This document shows positions 42,189 to 56,968 of a DNA stretch of 64,000 nucleotides, piece by piece; position 1 is the stretch's first letter, and every line of letters begins with the position of its first letter. The stretch is taken from positions 1,302,001 to 1,366,000 of the forward strand of contig NZ_JAHBYN010000001.1 of the NCBI RefSeq assembly GCF_019635935.1. The letters are read 5' to 3'. A program made the translations under genes and the position numbers. Origin of the DNA: Parvibaculum sp. GTDB taxonomy: Bacteria; Pseudomonadota; Alphaproteobacteria; Parvibaculales; Parvibaculaceae. Under the pieces are notes generated by a model. That model saw only the letters and a program-made list of their open reading frames with translations. It was not told the origin of the DNA and ran no database searches.

Positions 42189-44873
42189 TCAACCGGCCAG
42201 CGACAACCTTGTCTCGACAAGGCTCGGGTCGCCCTCGATGCTGTGTCGCGTGAAACCGAGATCGTCGCACATGTCGAGCATGCCGCGGTTCTCGCGCAAT
42301 ACATGGCCGAATATCTCGCCGATGCCGCGCTGGCGCGCATAGTCGATGAGCTTCAGCATCAACGCATAGCCAAGCCCGTGGCCCTGCATGTCGCTGCGCA
42401 CCAGGACCGCGTATTCGGCACGCTCCCTGTTGGGATCTTCGGAAAGACGTCCCACTGCCGCGAGATGCGCGCGCGTTTCGTCGGTGAAGACGACGAAGGC
42501 CATTTCGCGATCGTAGTCGATCTGCGTCAGGCGGGCCGCGAGCTGGCGCGGCAGCCGCTTCAGCGGCGACAGAAAGCGCAACCGCAAATCTTCCGGGTCC
42601 GTATGCGCAAGGAGTTCGTCGATCAACGGCGCATCTTCGGGGCGCACCGGGCGCAGCGGAAACGCCCCGCCCTCGCGGCCGGCAAGCGCGCCTTCGAGCG
42701 CCGAAGGATAGGGCCGGATCGCAAAACGCGACGTCCCCCGGCTTTTCGGCGGCTGAAGACGAACCCGCGCATCGAGCGCGACGATACCGTCGTGATCGGC
42801 CCAGAGCGGGTTGATGTCGAGCTCGACAACTTCGGGATGATCGGCGGCAAGATCGCCGAGCGCCATCAACGCAGCGGAAATCGCCTCGCGATCCGCCGCC
42901 GGGCGGCCGCGATAGCCGTCGAGCAGGCGCGAAACGCGGGTGCGCGAAATGAGATCGTCCGCCAGCACCCGGTTGAGCGGCGGCAACGCCATCGCCTTGT
43001 CGCGCACCACCTCGACCGACGTGCCGCCCTGTCCGAACAGGATCACCGGCCCGAACGTCGCATCGTCGACAAGGCCGAGAATGAGTTCGAAGGCATCGCG
43101 CTTTGCCGCCATGCGCTGCACGGTGAAACCGTCGATCGAAGCGCCCGGACAGGCATGCGACACGCGGGCGAGCATCCGCGACGCCGCTTCTTCCACCGCC
43201 GCCGCATCCTCGAGCGCCAGCGCGACGCCGCCGACGTCGGACTTGTGGGTGATGTCGTGCGAGAGAATTTTCAATGCCGCCGGATAGCCAAGCTCATCGG
43301 CGATGCGCGCCGCCTCGGACGCCGAGCGGGCAATCCGTGTCTCGACCACCGGAATGCCATAAGCCGCAAGCAACGCTTTCGCTTCCACCTCGCTCAACCA
43401 TTCGCGACCGGCGGCAAGCGCCGCCGCGACAAGCTTGCGCGCGGTGTCGAGATCGCGTTGCGGCATCGCCGGGCCCGCCGGCGGAATTTCCATCAGCAGG
43501 CGCTGGTTGCGGTTGTGCCGGACATGCAGCATGAAGGCGCGCACAGCACCCGTCGGCGTGTCGTAGGTCGGTATCTTGTGGGCGATGAAGGCTTCGCGCG
43601 CCGCCTGCGCGCCCTTGTCGCCGAGCCAGTTGGTGAAGACCGGCTTGCTGCTCGCATCCGCCGCCTCAATGACGGCTTCGGCGGCGGCGAGATTGTTGAC
43701 GACCGCGGTCGGGCAATTCATCACCAGCAGCGCATCGGTGCCGGGATCTTCGAGCAGCGCTTCCATCGCCTGTGCATAGCGCTCGGCGCCGGCATCGCCG
43801 ATGATGTCGACCGGATTAGCGCGACTCCAGGTGCGCGGCAACACCTTGTCGAGAGCCGCAACCGTCTCATCCGAAATTTGTGCGAGCCGTCCGCCCTGAT
43901 CGATGACGAAATCGGTGGCGAGCACGCCGACGCCGCCGCCATTGGTCAGGATGCCAAGACGGTCGCCAAGGATCGGGCGGCGCTCGGAGCGCGTCGAAAG
44001 CGTTTCGACAGCCTCGAAAAGATCTTCGATACCAAGCTCGCGCAACATGCCGGCACGCCGAAAGGCCGCGTGATAGACCGCATCCGAACCCGCCAGCGCA
44101 CCGGTGTGGGACGCCGCGGCGCGCGCCCCCGCCGCGTGCCGCCCGGACTTGATGACGATGACGGGCTTCAGGCGCGATGCCTGCCGTCCGGCCGACATGA
44201 ACTTGCGCGCATCGGTGATCGACTCGATGTAGAGCAGGATGCTTTTCGTCTGAGGATCGGCGGCGAGAAAGTCGAGCATGTCGCCGAAATCGACATCCGA
44301 CATGCCGCCAAGCGAGGCGATCGACGAAAAGCCGATGCCGCGGCTCGTTGCCCAGTCGAGCACGGCGGTGACGACGGCGCCCGATTGCGAGACAAAGGCG
44401 ACATTGCCCTTCAGCGGTTGCACATGGCCGAACGAAGCGTTGAGTCCGTTGCCGGGCGCCATCAGGCCGAGACAATTGGGGCCCGCGATGCGCAACAGAT
44501 GCGGCCGCGCCGCATCCAGCATCTTCTGTTGCAGCGCCCGCCCCTCCGCGCCCAGCTCGCCGAAGCCGGCCGTGATCACGACCGCCGCTTTCGTGCCGCG
44601 CGCGCCGAGCGCGGCGATCAGACCGGGCACCGTTTGGGGCGGCGTCGCGACGACCGCGAGGTCGGGCGCATCGGGCAGGCTCTCGACATCCGGCAGAAAC
44701 TCGACCTCGCCGGCGCGGCCACCATTTGGATTGACGGCCCAGACAGGGCCGTCAAGCCCGGCGCCGGAGAGATTGTTCAGGAGAACGTTGCCGACCGAGC
44801 CTGCACGCGCGCTGGCGCCAATCAGGGCGACGGAGCGCGGGGCGAACATGCGGTCGAGATTGCGGATCGACAT
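42189..44873 (-). CDS. ADP-forming acyl-CoA ligase fused to GNAT acetyltransferase
   Basis: This 894-residue fusion begins with a CoA-binding domain (MFAPRSVALIGASARAGS, residues 1-130). A ligase domain follows with the probable phospho-histidine in ASHTGALAGSD (about residue 255). An ATP-grasp domain (about 480-700, HDITHKSDVGGVAL) precedes a C-terminal GNAT domain (about 720-894, acetyl-CoA motif QGHGLGYAL). ADP-forming ligases interconvert acyl-CoA and ADP with acid and ATP. GNAT fusions of this type (Pat-like) can acetylate lysines of metabolic enzymes. The start at 44873 follows AAGG. Confidence 0.92.
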   Translation of the reverse strand: MSIRNLDRMFAPRSVALIGASARAGSVGNVLLNNLSGAGLDGPVWAVNPNGGRAGEVEFLPDVESLPDAPDLAVVATPPQTVPGLIAALGARGTKAAVVITAGFGELGAEGRALQQKMLDAARPHLLRIAGPNCLGLMAPGNGLNASFGHVQPLKGNVAFVSQSGAVVTAVLDWATSRGIGFSSIASLGGMSDVDFGDMLDFLAADPQTKSILLYIESITDARKFMSAGRQASRLKPVIVIKSGRHAAGARAAASHTGALAGSDAVYHAAFRRAGMLRELGIEDLFEAVETLSTRSERRPILGDRLGILTNGGGVGVLATDFVIDQGGRLAQISDETVAALDKVLPRTWSRANPVDIIGDAGAERYAQAMEALLEDPGTDALLVMNCPTAVVNNLAAAEAVIEAADASSKPVFTNWLGDKGAQAAREAFIAHKIPTYDTPTGAVRAFMLHVRHNRNQRLLMEIPPAGPAMPQRDLDTARKLVAAALAAGREWLSEVEAKALLAAYGIPVVETRIARSASEAARIADELGYPAALKILSHDITHKSDVGGVALALEDAAAVEEAASRMLARVSHACPGASIDGFTVQRMAAKRDAFELILGLVDDATFGPVILFGQGGTSVEVVRDKAMALPPLNRVLADDLISRTRVSRLLDGYRGRPAADREAISAALMALGDLAADHPEVVELDINPLWADHDGIVALDARVRLQPPKSRGTSRFAIRPYPSALEGALAGREGGAFPLRPVRPEDAPLIDELLAHTDPEDLRLRFLSPLKRLPRQLAARLTQIDYDREMAFVVFTDETRAHLAAVGRLSEDPNRERAEYAVLVRSDMQGHGLGYALMLKLIDYARQRGIGEIFGHVLRENRGMLDMCDDLGFTRHSIEGDPSLVETRLSLAG

Positions 44874-45004
44874 GGGCACTGCCTTGCGGAAAAGGGGGAG
44901 CGGCTGGCGGCGGACCGACGATGGACATAGAGTATGACGAAATTGCAACGGCGGCGCAGGATCGCCTTTCGCCGCATCGGCAGCTTTGAGGGAGATGAAG
45001 AGCC

Positions 45005-45934
45005 ATGGCCAGTATTCAGGCGCGCCTGACCGACCGGATGCTGCGGCTGCTGGTCAAGAGCCGCTTCAATCCCCAGGCCGATCCACGCGCAATCCGCGCC
45101 CGCACGACGAAGCTTGCACAGCGCTTCGGCGGCGTGCCGCGAGGTGTCCGGGTGGAGAGGGCGGCGGTTGCCGGAATTCCGGCCGAATGGATCCACCCGC
45201 AAGTCGCGGACAACGGCAATACGCTGCTCTATCTGCATGGCGGCGGTTATTCGATCTGCGGGCCGGATACGCATCGCGGCCTCGTGGCGCGGCTCGCAAG
45301 CGCCGCCAAAATGCGTGCACTACTACTCGACTATCGGCTGGCGTCGGAACATCCGTTCCCCGCCGCGGTCGAAGATGCCTATGCCGCATACAAATCATTG
45401 CTGGCGGAAGGGACCGATCCGTCGCGATTGACGGTCGCGGGCGATTCGGCCGGTGGCGGCCTGACGCTGGCGCTCTTGATGAAACTGCGCGATGCGCACG
45501 AGCCGTTGCCCGCCGGCGCGGCGTTGCTGTCGCCTTGGACCGACCTAGCGATGTCCGGCTGGTCGCACATTACGCATGGCAAACTCGATCCGATGCTGAG
45601 CGTCGATGCGGCGCTGACAGCCGCCCGGCACTATCTGCAAGGCGCGTCGCCGGCAGAACCGCTGGCCTCGCCGCTCTACGGAAATTTCGAGCGCCTGCCG
45701 CCGCTGCTGATCCATGTCGGTGCGAACGAAATACTTCTCGACGACAGCCGCCGCGTTGCGGAGAAGGCGCAGGCCGCCGGGGTCGAGGTGACGCTGCGCG
45801 TCTGGCCGGGCGTGCCGCATGTGTTTCAGGCCTTCCCCCAGCTCCCGGAGGCGCGCGCCTCGGTGGCCGAAATCGGGGCCTATCTCCATGCCAGGGCGAT
45901 TACCGGCGGTCCCAGCCGGCGGGCCGCCGACTGA
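45005..45934 (+). CDS. Alpha/beta hydrolase, hormone-sensitive-lipase family
   Basis: This 309-residue family IV esterase has YLHGGGYSICG (oxyanion hole) near residue 75, GDSAGGGLT (nucleophile Ser) near residue 150, a catalytic acid that appears to be Glu in ANEILLDDS, and His in GVPHVFQ. It is related to the esterase at 940, but that one has HSGS and Asp. It lies alone between the ligase gene (divergent) and the sensor kinase. The substrate is unknown. Confidence 0.88.
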   Translation: MASIQARLTDRMLRLLVKSRFNPQADPRAIRARTTKLAQRFGGVPRGVRVERAAVAGIPAEWIHPQVADNGNTLLYLHGGGYSICGPDTHRGLVARLASAAKMRALLLDYRLASEHPFPAAVEDAYAAYKSLLAEGTDPSRLTVAGDSAGGGLTLALLMKLRDAHEPLPAGAALLSPWTDLAMSGWSHITHGKLDPMLSVDAALTAARHYLQGASPAEPLASPLYGNFERLPPLLIHVGANEILLDDSRRVAEKAQAAGVEVTLRVWPGVPHVFQAFPQLPEARASVAEIGAYLHARAITGGPSRRAAD

Positions 45935-46126
45935 CCTCTCAAGCCACTGAAAATAAACATAAAAATTGACCAGTTCCGATGCTGGATCACACGCCGTTTT
46001 AGGGCTGTCTTAACTCACCTCCTGTTATGACTGTTTCACCGTATCCGGCGGATGCGGAGAGGAGGCCCGGCTGGGCCGTGGACGAGGGACCGGGCATTTC
46101 CGACTTTGGGAAATACCGGTGGGGAC

Positions 46127-48676
46127 ATGGGCAACCGCATCTATTCCGGCGTCGGAGACAGCACCTTTCGCTCGTTGATCGGGCCGACGGCGCGCGGCCT
46201 CGCCTTGAAGATGTTCGTGCTGCTGGTTCTGATCTCCGCCGTCCAGTCATATGTCGATTACCGCCATCTCCGTGAAATGACGTTCAACCATGTGGCGCAG
46301 CGCGCGGCATCGGTGAGCGATCATCTGGCGATGCGCTCGATCCTCGACGACGATTTCGGCATCGCCGAAGCGAGCCAGGCCGTCGCGCGCGAAACGCGCT
46401 GGCACGCCGACCTGCTGGCGGTCTATCTCGTCGACGCGTCCGGCCGGCCGCTCGCCGGACACGGCGCCGCGCGCATCGAAGACACGAATTCCTTTCTCGC
46501 CGATCCGCTCATCGGCGACATGATCCGCCGGAGCTTTGCCGAGGGCATTGCAGCCGGCTTTGAGACGAGCGCCAACGGCATCGACAGCTGGGCGCATGTC
46601 GCGGCCCTTCCCGACGAAGGCCTCGCGACCGTCACCGTGGTCGATCTGCGGCCGGCACGCGCCGAACTCTCGGCCTCCCTCGTCTCCGCCGTTCTGCGGC
46701 GCATCGTCACCGCCGCCGCCGTTTCCGTCGCCCTCTTCGTGCTGCTGCATCGCGCCGTCATCGGCCCGATAGCGCGGCTCGCCGGCGCCGTGCGCGCCAG
46801 CAGCGCGACCGGCCGCTTCGACGTTCCCCCCGGGATGCCGAAAGGCGAACTCGGCGATCTTGCGGAACTCTTTGCCCGCGTGTTCAAACGCCTGCAATCG
46901 AGCCGCGGCGAGAACGAACAACTGGCGCTGGTCGCCAACGGCACCGATGCCGGCGTGCTGATCGCCGACCGGGATGGCCGCATCGTCTGGACAAATGCCG
47001 GCTACACGGCCATGACGGGCTTCTCGCATCAGGAACTCGAGGACCGTACGCCGCACGAAATTCTGACCGAACATGCCGGCGCCGGGGCGCCGGCGGTCCT
47101 TGCCGAAAGCATCGGCGACGGTGAGGCACGCAACGTCGAAACCATCGGATTGACGCGCGACGGCAAGCAATACTGGGCGACCGTCGAGGTGCGTCCGATC
47201 CGCGATATTCAGGGCGAAATCCGCAACTTCATCGTCATCGAGAACGACATCACCGAGATGAAGGAAACCGAGATCGCGCTGAAACGCAGCCGCCAGGAAT
47301 TGCAGGATCGCGTCCAGGACCTGCAGGTGACCTATGAACAGCTCGAACAGGAGCGCGCCAATCTCGCCCGAACCGCGCAGGACCTGTCGAACGCCAAGGA
47401 AGCGGCCGAAAACGCCAATCGCGCCAAGTCGGCTTTCCTCGCCACGATGAGCCATGAACTGAGAACGCCGATGAACGGCGTCATCGGCATTGCCGATCTT
47501 CTGTTGTCCAGCGAAATGCCGCCGGTGCAGCGCGAGCGCGTCGAGATGATCCGCGAATCCGGCGAATGCCTGCTTACAATCCTCAACGACATTCTCGATC
47601 TCTCGAAGCTTGAGGCCGGCCGGATGATGCTAGAGTGCGCCCCCGTGGCGCCTCGGGAAGTCGTCGAAACGGTCGTCGAGGTGATGCGGCCGAACGCCGA
47701 AGAGAAGTCGTTGTCGTTGCACGTCGAGATAAGCGACAACGTGCCCGAGAGCATCGTCGGCGACGCCACGCGGCTGCGCCAGATCCTGTTCAATCTGATC
47801 GGCAACGCGATCAAGTTCACACCCGAAGGCCACATCGATGTGACCGTCGATGCGATACCGGACCGCGAAGCCGACGCGATGGAGATTCTTTTCACGGTCC
47901 GCGACACCGGCATCGGTATCCCAGAGGCTATGCTGCCGAGTCTCTTCACGCGTTTCCAGCAGGCCGACTCCTCGATCTCCCGCACCTATGGCGGCACCGG
48001 TCTCGGCCTCGCTATCGCGCGCGAACTGACGACGCTGATGAACGGAGCGATATCGGTTGAGAGCCGCGACGGCGAAGGCAGCACCTTCCGCGTTCGTCTG
48101 CCCGTTCAGGTCGTGGCGGACGCAACCGCCGCGCCGGAAACGCAGCCGCAACCGCAGGAACCCGCGGCCGCGGCCGCCGACGAACCGCACCAACTGCGCG
48201 TGCTCCTGGCGGAAGACCAGCCGGTCAACCAGAAGCTGATGATGGCGGTGATGGAACGCCTCGGCCACGACCTGACCATTGCGGAGAACGGCGTCGAGGT
48301 TATTCGCAAGCTGCGCGAAGGCAGCTTCGACCTGATCCTGATGGACATCCAGATGCCGCTGATGGACGGCATTCAGGCGACGAAGGTCATTCGCAGCTTC
48401 GACGAACCCTGGCACGATATTCCGATTGTCGCCGTTACCGCGCATGCGATGGACGGACATCGCGAGGCCTACATGGAGGCCGGCATGAACGGCTTCGTCT
48501 CGAAGCCGTTCAAGATCGATCTGCTGGTGGCCGAAATGGAGCGTACGACGCAGCATCGCCGTCCGGCAGCAGCCGGAATTGGCGGGACGGCGACGGCAGC
48601 CGCCGCCGACGCAGCGCCCGATGCCGCGGACCCGCTGGCCGATATGCTGAGCGAACTGGAACGGATGGCCGGTTAG
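46127..48676 (+). CDS. Hybrid sensor histidine kinase with PAS and receiver domains
   Basis: This 849-residue membrane kinase starts with a transmembrane helix (LKMFVLLVLISAVQSYV) and a periplasmic sensor region to about residue 195. A second helix (FVLLHRAVIGPIARLAG nearby) leads into HAMP. A PAS domain follows (ANGTDAGVLIADRDGRIVW onward), then a short coiled coil. HisKA has phospho-His443 in MSHELRTPMNG, and the ATPase domain has GTGLGLAIARELT. The receiver domain has Asp740 in LILMDIQMPLMDG. The start at 46127 follows GGTGGGG. The 192-base upstream gap holds no other gene. An Hpt gene converges on it. Confidence 0.93.
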   Translation: MGNRIYSGVGDSTFRSLIGPTARGLALKMFVLLVLISAVQSYVDYRHLREMTFNHVAQRAASVSDHLAMRSILDDDFGIAEASQAVARETRWHADLLAVYLVDASGRPLAGHGAARIEDTNSFLADPLIGDMIRRSFAEGIAAGFETSANGIDSWAHVAALPDEGLATVTVVDLRPARAELSASLVSAVLRRIVTAAAVSVALFVLLHRAVIGPIARLAGAVRASSATGRFDVPPGMPKGELGDLAELFARVFKRLQSSRGENEQLALVANGTDAGVLIADRDGRIVWTNAGYTAMTGFSHQELEDRTPHEILTEHAGAGAPAVLAESIGDGEARNVETIGLTRDGKQYWATVEVRPIRDIQGEIRNFIVIENDITEMKETEIALKRSRQELQDRVQDLQVTYEQLEQERANLARTAQDLSNAKEAAENANRAKSAFLATMSHELRTPMNGVIGIADLLLSSEMPPVQRERVEMIRESGECLLTILNDILDLSKLEAGRMMLECAPVAPREVVETVVEVMRPNAEEKSLSLHVEISDNVPESIVGDATRLRQILFNLIGNAIKFTPEGHIDVTVDAIPDREADAMEILFTVRDTGIGIPEAMLPSLFTRFQQADSSISRTYGGTGLGLAIARELTTLMNGAISVESRDGEGSTFRVRLPVQVVADATAAPETQPQPQEPAAAAADEPHQLRVLLAEDQPVNQKLMMAVMERLGHDLTIAENGVEVIRKLREGSFDLILMDIQMPLMDGIQATKVIRSFDEPWHDIPIVAVTAHAMDGHREAYMEAGMNGFVSKPFKIDLLVAEMERTTQHRRPAAAGIGGTATAAAADAAPDAADPLADMLSELERMAG

Positions 48677-49107
48677 CCGGCGCTGCGGCCCGTCAAGACG
48701 TCGAGCTTCTCGGCAATACGGCGGCCCGTCTCGCCGCCATCTCCCGAAATGTTGTTCTCGGAAACCGTCTTCAGCATGCGGATATGCATGTGGATGATAT
48801 TGCGTTCATCGGCGGATGAGCGTTTACCGCTGCGCAGATAGTCGCAGAAAGAGGCGCCGATTTCGGTGACGAGGTCGTAGCCGAACGAACCGCCCTGCCC
48901 TTTGATGTTGTGGGCGATGCCATGAAGCTCGGCAAGCGTTGCCTCGGCCGGTGCGCCGCCTTCGAGACGGGCCCAGACTTCTTCGAGCGCCGCAACATCG
49001 TTGGCAAGCTGTTCGCGATAGGTGTCGCGCAAGGCTTCGACCGCAGCCTCGGCTTGCGCAATCAGGCTGTCGTAGTCGCCCGTCGCCTCGTCTTTGGGAA
49101 ATCCCAT
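48673..49107 (-). CDS. Hpt (histidine phosphotransfer) domain protein
   Basis: This 144-residue helical protein has the Hpt motif AHNIKGQGGSFGY, with phospho-accepting His66. It probably takes phosphate from the receiver of the convergent hybrid kinase (4-base overlap of gene ends) and passes it to a response regulator elsewhere. ATG 49107 is used; GTG 49119 would add four residues. No response regulator with an output domain lies nearby. Confidence 0.83.
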   Translation of the reverse strand: MGFPKDEATGDYDSLIAQAEAAVEALRDTYREQLANDVAALEEVWARLEGGAPAEATLAELHGIAHNIKGQGGSFGYDLVTEIGASFCDYLRSGKRSSADERNIIHMHIRMLKTVSENNISGDGGETGRRIAEKLDVLTGRSAG

Positions 49108-49193
49108 GGCTCCACCCACGCTTGCCGGACCGACCGGCTGCCTTGACCTGACGGTAGCGGGGGAGCGTTAAGGAAATCTTGAAAGGACCGGTT

Positions 49194-50231
49194 TCAACCG
49201 GCCGCCAGGGCCAGAAACGCGTCGATTTCGGACGGTTGCGACTGAAAAGACGTCACGAGGCGGACGGTCCGAGCCTGCGCGTCGTCGCCCGGCATCGGCC
49301 AGGGATGGAAGCGCGCGCCGCCTTTTCTGAGCCGGGCGATGGTGCTCGTCTGCAGTCTGACGAATATTTCGTTCGCCTGCGGCTCGACGTGAAGCGTCGC
49401 GTCCGGCAGTGCGGCAAGGCCCGCGGCGAGACGGCCCGTCATGGCGTTCGCATGCGCCGCCAGCCGCAACCACAAACCGTTTTCCAGATAGGCTTCGAGC
49501 TGCGCCGAGACGAAGCGCATCTTCGACAGAAGGTGCCCGGCCCGCTTGCGCCGGAACGCAAGATCGCGCGCCAGCGCCGGATCGAAAACGATCACGGCCT
49601 CGGCCGCCAGCGCACCGTTCTTGGTGGCACCGAACGACATGATGTCGATGCCGGCCTTCCATGTCGCTTCGGCCGGCGAAAGCCCGAGCGTCGCCAGCGC
49701 ATTGGCAAATCGCGCACCGTCCATGTGAACGTGCAAGCCGCGCCCGCGCGCGATTTCGACAAGCGCGCGAATTTCATCCGGCGTATAGACCGCGCCAAGC
49801 TCGGTCGATTGCGTCAGCGTCAACGCCGCCGGCTGCACATGATGAACGATGCCGGCCGGAAGTGCCGCCAGCGCCGCCTCGAGTGCGGCCGGTTCGATCC
49901 TGGCGCCGGCGCCCGAAAGCGGCACCAGCTTTGCGCCGCCCGAAAACATCTCGGGCGCGCCGCATTCATCGACATGCACATGCGCAAGCTCATGGCACAT
50001 TACGGCGCCGTGTGGCGGCGTCAGCGCCGCCAGCGCCAGCGCATTGGCCGCCGTGCCGGTGACGACCGGGTAGACCGCCACCTCCCGTTCGAAAATCTCC
50101 GAAAACCGCCGGATGAGGCGCGCCGTCACCGCGTCGCTGCCGTAGGAAGCCTCGGTTCCGGCATTCACCCGGGCGAGCGCTGCCAGGATTTCCGGCGCCG
50201 CCCCGGCCGCGTTGTCGCTCGTGAAGTCCAT
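49194..50231 (-). CDS. Low-specificity L-threonine aldolase (PLP, beta-eliminating lyase fold)
   Basis: This 345-residue PLP enzyme starts MDFTSDNAAGAAPEI and has YGSDAVTARLIRRFSEIF. HMDGARFANAL contains the cofactor Asp and Arg, and SFGATKNGALAAEAV contains the Schiff-base Lys. It cleaves threonine or allo-threonine to glycine and acetaldehyde, or works in reverse. The start at 50231 has GGAG at the right spacing. Serine/threonine lyase relatives cannot be excluded. Confidence 0.9.
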   Translation of the reverse strand: MDFTSDNAAGAAPEILAALARVNAGTEASYGSDAVTARLIRRFSEIFEREVAVYPVVTGTAANALALAALTPPHGAVMCHELAHVHVDECGAPEMFSGGAKLVPLSGAGARIEPAALEAALAALPAGIVHHVQPAALTLTQSTELGAVYTPDEIRALVEIARGRGLHVHMDGARFANALATLGLSPAEATWKAGIDIMSFGATKNGALAAEAVIVFDPALARDLAFRRKRAGHLLSKMRFVSAQLEAYLENGLWLRLAAHANAMTGRLAAGLAALPDATLHVEPQANEIFVRLQTSTIARLRKGGARFHPWPMPGDDAQARTVRLVTSFQSQPSEIDAFLALAAG

Positions 50232-50765
50232 AATCGCTCCATCCGATGGGTGGCGGAACCCCGCCACCGGCCAATTCCGGCACTAACGCCTTGATTCCAC
50301 AAGACAAGTTATAGGTCAGTATTCCTGTCTTATTTGCTTGATTCAAGCCCCCCCGTCTGGCATGATCGCGCCACTGGAAGAGCATCGCTTTTCCGGGCCG
50401 ACCGGCTGACCGAAACGGGTGCGGCTCGCCTGTCAGTAAGCCCCCGCTCCGGGCAATAGGGAGCACCAAGCAGAAAGCTCCGTCAGCGATGGCGGCACTG
50501 CAAGGGTACGCGACAAGGAGTGTGTTGGCCTCGGGCCGAACTCCGGCGCGTGCCGGACATCGGATCGCGACGAGCGATCCGGCAACGATATGTCTCGCCG
50601 GATACGGCCGGGACTTTTGCGATAACGCGTGCGATCCGCTAGCGTCCCGCGCTCCGGCAAACGGAGCTTCGGCCTGAAACGCGCCGGGGACAGAAAAGCG
50701 CGCGGGCGAGGAACGGACGATGATCGAGGCAACCTGCCTCGGCGCCGGGTGAAGGATGGACGGGC
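50232..50765. other. 534-base intergenic region between threonine aldolase and gltB
   Basis: No convincing gene is present. A possible gltB promoter is TTGATT (50338-50343), 17 bases, CATGAT (50361-50366), which would leave a leader of about 390 bases. An AAGACA/TGTCTT inverted repeat spans 50302-50331. The leader includes GC-rich inverted pieces, but I cannot identify a named riboswitch or regulator site in it. Confidence 0.5.
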
Positions 50766-55460
<4,695 letters not shown>

Positions 55461-55465
55461 GAGTC

Positions 55466-56884
55466 GTGGGAAAGATTACCGGTTTCCTGGAAATCGACAG
55501 GCAGGACCGCAAGTACCTGCCTGCCGCCGACCGCATCAGGAACTACAACGAGTTCGTGATCCCGCTCGCCGAGGACGCCCTGCGCGACCAGGCGGCGCGC
55601 TGCATGGATTGCGGCATTCCCTATTGTCACAATGGCTGTCCGGTCAACAACCAGATTCCGGACTGGAACGACCTCGTCTATCGCGACGACTGGGAAGAAG
55701 CCTGCCGCAACCTCCACTCGACCAACAACTTCCCCGAATTCACCGGCCGCATCTGCCCCGCGCCCTGCGAGGCAAGCTGCACGTTGAACCTCACCGAAGC
55801 GCCGGTAACGATCAAGACGATCGAATGCGCCATTGTCGACCGCGGCTGGAAGGAAGGCTGGATTGCACCGCAGCGCCCGGCCGCGAAAACCGGCAAGAAG
55901 ATCGCCATTGTCGGCTCAGGCCCCGCAGGCCTTGCCGCCGCGCAACAGCTTTCGCGGCGCGGCCACGAGGTGCATGTGTTCGAACGGCAGGCCAAGGCCG
56001 GCGGATTGCTGCGCTACGGCATTCCCGACTTCAAGATGGAAAAGCATCACATCGACCGCCGCATCGCCCAGATGGAGAAGGAAGGCACGATCTTCCACTA
56101 CGGCGTCCATGTCGGCGTCAACAAGAGTGCGAAGGATCTCGACCGCGAGTTCGATGCCGTGCTGCTGACCGGCGGCGCCGAAAAGCCGCGCGATCTCGAA
56201 GTCGAAGGCCGCGAGCTTTCCGGCGTTCATTTCGCGATGGAGTTCCTGCCGCAGCAGAACCGGCGCGTCTCCGACGAACCCATCGGCCAGGTCGAACCGA
56301 TCCTTGCCGGCGGCAAGCATGTCGTCGTCATTGGCGGCGGCGACACCGGCTCCGACTGCATCGGCACATCGTTCCGTCAGGGTGCTGTTTCGGTGACGCA
56401 ACTCGAAATCATGCCGGCGCCGCCGGAAAAGGAAAACAAGCTGCTGACCTGGCCGGATTGGCCGCTGAAGATGCGCACATCCTCAAGCCAGGCCGAGGGC
56501 GCGGCGCGCGACTTTGCGGTGATGACGCGGCGTATCCTCGGCAAGGACGGGCATGTCCGTGCCATCGAATGCGTCCGGGTCGATGAGAAAATGCAAGCCA
56601 TCCCCGGCTCCGAATTCGAAATCAAGGCCGACCTCGTATTGCTCGCGATGGGATTTGTGCATCCTGTCCACGAGGGCATGCTGGCGGAACTTGGGCTGCA
56701 GCTCGACAAACGCGGCAATGTCGCCGCCGACACGGCGACCTACAAATCGTCGCTCGACAGGATTTTCGCCGCCGGCGACATGCGCCGCGGCCAATCGCTT
56801 GTCGTATGGGCCATTCGCGAGGGCCGGCAGGCTGCCCGCGAGGTAGACCTGTTCCTGATGGGGGAAACGACATTGCCGCGCTGA
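55466..56884 (+). CDS. gltD: Glutamate synthase (NADPH) small subunit
   Basis: This 472-residue beta subunit passes electrons from NADPH through FAD and 4Fe-4S clusters to GltB. Cysteines are in [16 protein letters not shown] and [10 protein letters not shown], the FAD motif in [15 protein letters not shown], and the NADPH motif in [12 protein letters not shown]. The start codon is GTG 55466, 5 bases after gltB, in keeping with one operon. The only other possible start would run into gltB. Confidence 0.96.
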   Translation: MGKITGFLEIDRQDRKYLPAADRIRNYNEFVIPLAEDALRDQAARCMDCGIPYCHNGCPVNNQIPDWNDLVYRDDWEEACRNLHSTNNFPEFTGRICPAPCEASCTLNLTEAPVTIKTIECAIVDRGWKEGWIAPQRPAAKTGKKIAIVGSGPAGLAAAQQLSRRGHEVHVFERQAKAGGLLRYGIPDFKMEKHHIDRRIAQMEKEGTIFHYGVHVGVNKSAKDLDREFDAVLLTGGAEKPRDLEVEGRELSGVHFAMEFLPQQNRRVSDEPIGQVEPILAGGKHVVVIGGGDTGSDCIGTSFRQGAVSVTQLEIMPAPPEKENKLLTWPDWPLKMRTSSSQAEGAARDFAVMTRRILGKDGHVRAIECVRVDEKMQAIPGSEFEIKADLVLLAMGFVHPVHEGMLAELGLQLDKRGNVAADTATYKSSLDRIFAAGDMRRGQSLVVWAIREGRQAAREVDLFLMGETTLPR

Positions 56885-56907
56885 CCGACAAGCGCCACGC
56901 AAAACGG

Positions 56908-56941
56908 AAAAGCCCCTGTGAGAACCCTCGCAGGGGCTTTT
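56908..56941 (+). terminator. Rho-independent terminator after gltBD
   Basis: A stem of AAAAGCCCCTG (56908-56918) with CAGGGGCTTTT (56931-56941) around a 12-base loop is followed by further Ts. The A/T flanks let it work for both directions. Confidence 0.8.
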
Positions 56942-56968
56942 CGATTTTTTGGAATGAACGGGCAAGAG

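Noticed and set aside
42243-44930. 895-codon open frame on the plus strand
   Set aside because: It is antisense to the acyl-CoA ligase/GNAT gene, whose motifs are intact.
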